DNA of 7,125 nt. Origin: Actinomycetes bacterium. GTDB lineage: Bacteria; Actinomycetota; Acidimicrobiia; Acidimicrobiales; Acidimicrobiaceae. Shown in pieces: positions 6,086-7,125 of this stretch. The first letter of the stretch is position 1. Each line of letters starts with the position of its first letter. A program made the position numbers and the translations under genes. The notes under the pieces are model-generated. The model was given only the letters and a program-made list of their open reading frames with translations. It did no database searches and had not been told where the DNA came from. The stretch is from assembly GCA_021790495.1 (NCBI GenBank), contig JAJYGZ010000018.1, forward strand, positions 1 to 7,125, given 5' to 3'.

Positions 6086-6859
6086 ATGTGCGGGCAATTC
6101 GACGATCGAGGCGAGCTGCAGCGACTGCTCGGCACCAGCTTTGCAAAGGTTGCGGAGAAATACGCACGTTCGCGACCGCGCTACCCCGTCGACGCAGTAC
6201 GTCGCTCGGTCTCTACTAGCGACACCGTGCTCGAGCTCGGAGCGGGGACCGGTCTGCTCAGTGGCATCATCGGAGAGATCGGTCCGAGAGTTCATGTTGC
6301 CACCGACATTTCGACCGAAATGCTCAGCGAACTCTCTTGGGCCGGATTCCAAGGCGAAATCGCTGCGGCCAAGGCCGAAGAGTTGCCGTTTCGCTCCGAC
6401 ACCTTCAGCGTCGCCATCGCCGCGCAGGCCATGCATTGGTTTGAACTCGACAAAGCGATACCCGAAATCTACCGAGTGCTAACTCCCGGCGGGAAACTGG
6501 CGATGATATGGAATCACCGAGACCAGAGTCTGGATTGGGTGCGCGAATTTGACCGAGTTACTGAGGCGTACCTGGTCGATTCAGTCGGCTCTGACATCGG
6601 AGCAAAAATAGCTTCCAGCGGGCTCTTCACGAATCCCAAGCTCTACAACTCGTCGATCCGCCACGTGCTTTCCGCCAATGGGGCAACCGATTTAATCGAA
6701 AGTTTCAGCCATGTCTCGACCATGGATGAGAAGACCCGACAAGAGACGACTGAAGCGGCCCTCAAGATTTTGACCCGAAATGCCCGCGATGGTCTCAGCG
6801 TAGTGATCCCATATATAACGGAGATATACGTCGCAATATCGCGAAAACCCGAAGCTTAA
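6086..6859 (+). CDS. Class I SAM-dependent methyltransferase
   Basis: This 257-residue protein carries a complete class I (Rossmann) methyltransferase core of the Methyltransf_11 type. After FAKVAEKYARSRPRYP (19-34) come motif I VLELGAGTG (48-56) for SAM, the acidic end of strand 2 in ATDIS (D74), AKAEELPF (95-102), AIAAQAMHWF (110-119) and the post-core LTPGGKLAMIWN (132-143). The HWF segment is typical of a family abundant in Actinobacteria and distantly related to trans-aconitate and small-molecule methyltransferases. The substrate cannot be told from sequence. No signal or membrane segment is seen, so it should be cytoplasmic. The frame is open back to 5879, but that extension overlaps the lipoprotein gene by 128 bases and is arginine- and proline-rich. 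I therefore start at the ATG at 6086, supported by the promoter just before it. An internal start is possible because no Shine-Dalgarno sequence fixes the choice. Confidence 0.88.
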   Translation: MCGQFDDRGELQRLLGTSFAKVAEKYARSRPRYPVDAVRRSVSTSDTVLELGAGTGLLSGIIGEIGPRVHVATDISTEMLSELSWAGFQGEIAAAKAEELPFRSDTFSVAIAAQAMHWFELDKAIPEIYRVLTPGGKLAMIWNHRDQSLDWVREFDRVTEAYLVDSVGSDIGAKIASSGLFTNPKLYNSSIRHVLSANGATDLIESFSHVSTMDEKTRQETTEAALKILTRNARDGLSVVIPYITEIYVAISRKPEA

Positions 6860-6934
6860 CTTTTAGGCTGCAGCGAGCGAACTATCTCCAATCTCGCGCC
6901 TAGCTCTCCGATGGCGCCGCAGCTTGCCTTCCCT

Positions 6935-6958
6935 GTGGACTCGCCGCTTGGCGTCCAC
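6935..6958 (+). terminator. Possible terminator hairpin after the methyltransferase gene
   Basis: GTGGAC (6935-6940) pairs with GTCCAC (6953-6958), and inside it GCC (6943-6945) pairs with GGC (6950-6952) around a GCTT tetraloop; TC at 6941-6942 forms a bulge. A T-rich stretch (AATTTCTTTA) follows from 6961. It lies 75 bases beyond the stop codon. The stem is GC-rich but bulged, and the T-run is interrupted, so termination is probable rather than certain. Confidence 0.45.
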
Positions 6959-7046
6959 GCAATTTCTTTACTGCTCACTTCCAAATTAGAGAGATTTTAT
7001 CGTCATGACTGACTGACTTGATCAAAAGTGCCACCGATGCCAGGGG

Positions 7047-7076
7047 TGGGTCGACCCAAGGGGTATAAACGCGTTT
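7047..7076. promoter_or_regulatory. Two palindromes flanking a TATAAA box
   Basis: TGGGTCGACCCA (7047-7058) is a perfect 12-bp palindrome and AAACGCGTTT (7067-7076) a perfect 10-bp palindrome eight bases later. TATAAA (7064-7069), a good -10 match, lies between and overlaps the second. No convincing -35 is seen at normal spacing. The arrangement resembles a promoter with operators for a gene starting beyond the window. No gene is visible from 6860 to 7125. Confidence 0.35.
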
Positions 7077-7125
7077 CTGAGCTCACCAAGAATAAGTAGA
7101 CATATTCTTTAGGCCGCGCGTGCAA

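Noticed and set aside
7006..7017. Three tandem TGAC units
   Set aside because: Twelve bases of a four-base repeat is too short to claim as a repeat element, and no function is suggested by its context.

Overview
The window is a moderately GC-rich bacterial chromosomal segment with five protein-coding genes and unusually long intergenic stretches (667, 468, 316 and 266 bases). No mobile element, CRISPR array, rRNA or tRNA was found. The taxon cannot be fixed from this sequence. The GTG start, a probable leaderless methyltransferase promoter, a small helical lipoprotein and a methyltransferase of the 'FAKVAEKYARSRPRYP' type fit Actinobacteria or a neighbouring uncultured soil or aquatic lineage. 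The acetyl-CoA synthetase belongs to a divergent branch (GHRLGTKELE, WWQTENGG) unlike the enterobacterial enzyme.

Layout: 1-667 is a non-coding approach with an 8-bp inverted repeat (479-509). It leads into an AMP-forming acetyl/short-chain acyl-CoA synthetase (668-2788, +) that has a clear ribosome binding site and a hairpin terminator at 2810-2841. From 2842 to 3256 there is no ordinary gene. On the minus strand this gap holds a perfect extended Shine-Dalgarno before a nine-codon ORF, and a second terminator hairpin (3137-3158). Next come two minus-strand genes that probably form one transcript. The upstream one is a seven-segment membrane protein fused to a spermidine-synthase-like domain (5222-3651). 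The downstream one is a small helical protein of unknown function (about 3535-3257). The two transcription units converge on the 2.8-3.2 kb gap.

The 5223-5538 gap separates this unit from a divergently transcribed lipoprotein (5539-6006, +). It contains nested inverted repeats (5295-5415) that can fold into one long interrupted stem, and a competing partner sequence near the minus-strand start codon. The lipoprotein is followed by a class I SAM-dependent methyltransferase (6086-6859, +), apparently from its own promoter at 6048-6077. The tail (6860-7125) holds a hairpin and two close palindromes around a TATAAA box, perhaps the control region of a gene beyond the window.

The genes do not form an obvious single pathway. 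Acetate activation, a membrane aminopropyltransferase-like protein, a lipoprotein and a methyltransferase look like ordinary neighbours. The strongest candidates for new biology are the structured region before the spermidine-synthase-like gene and the strong-RBS mini-ORF at 3009-3038.
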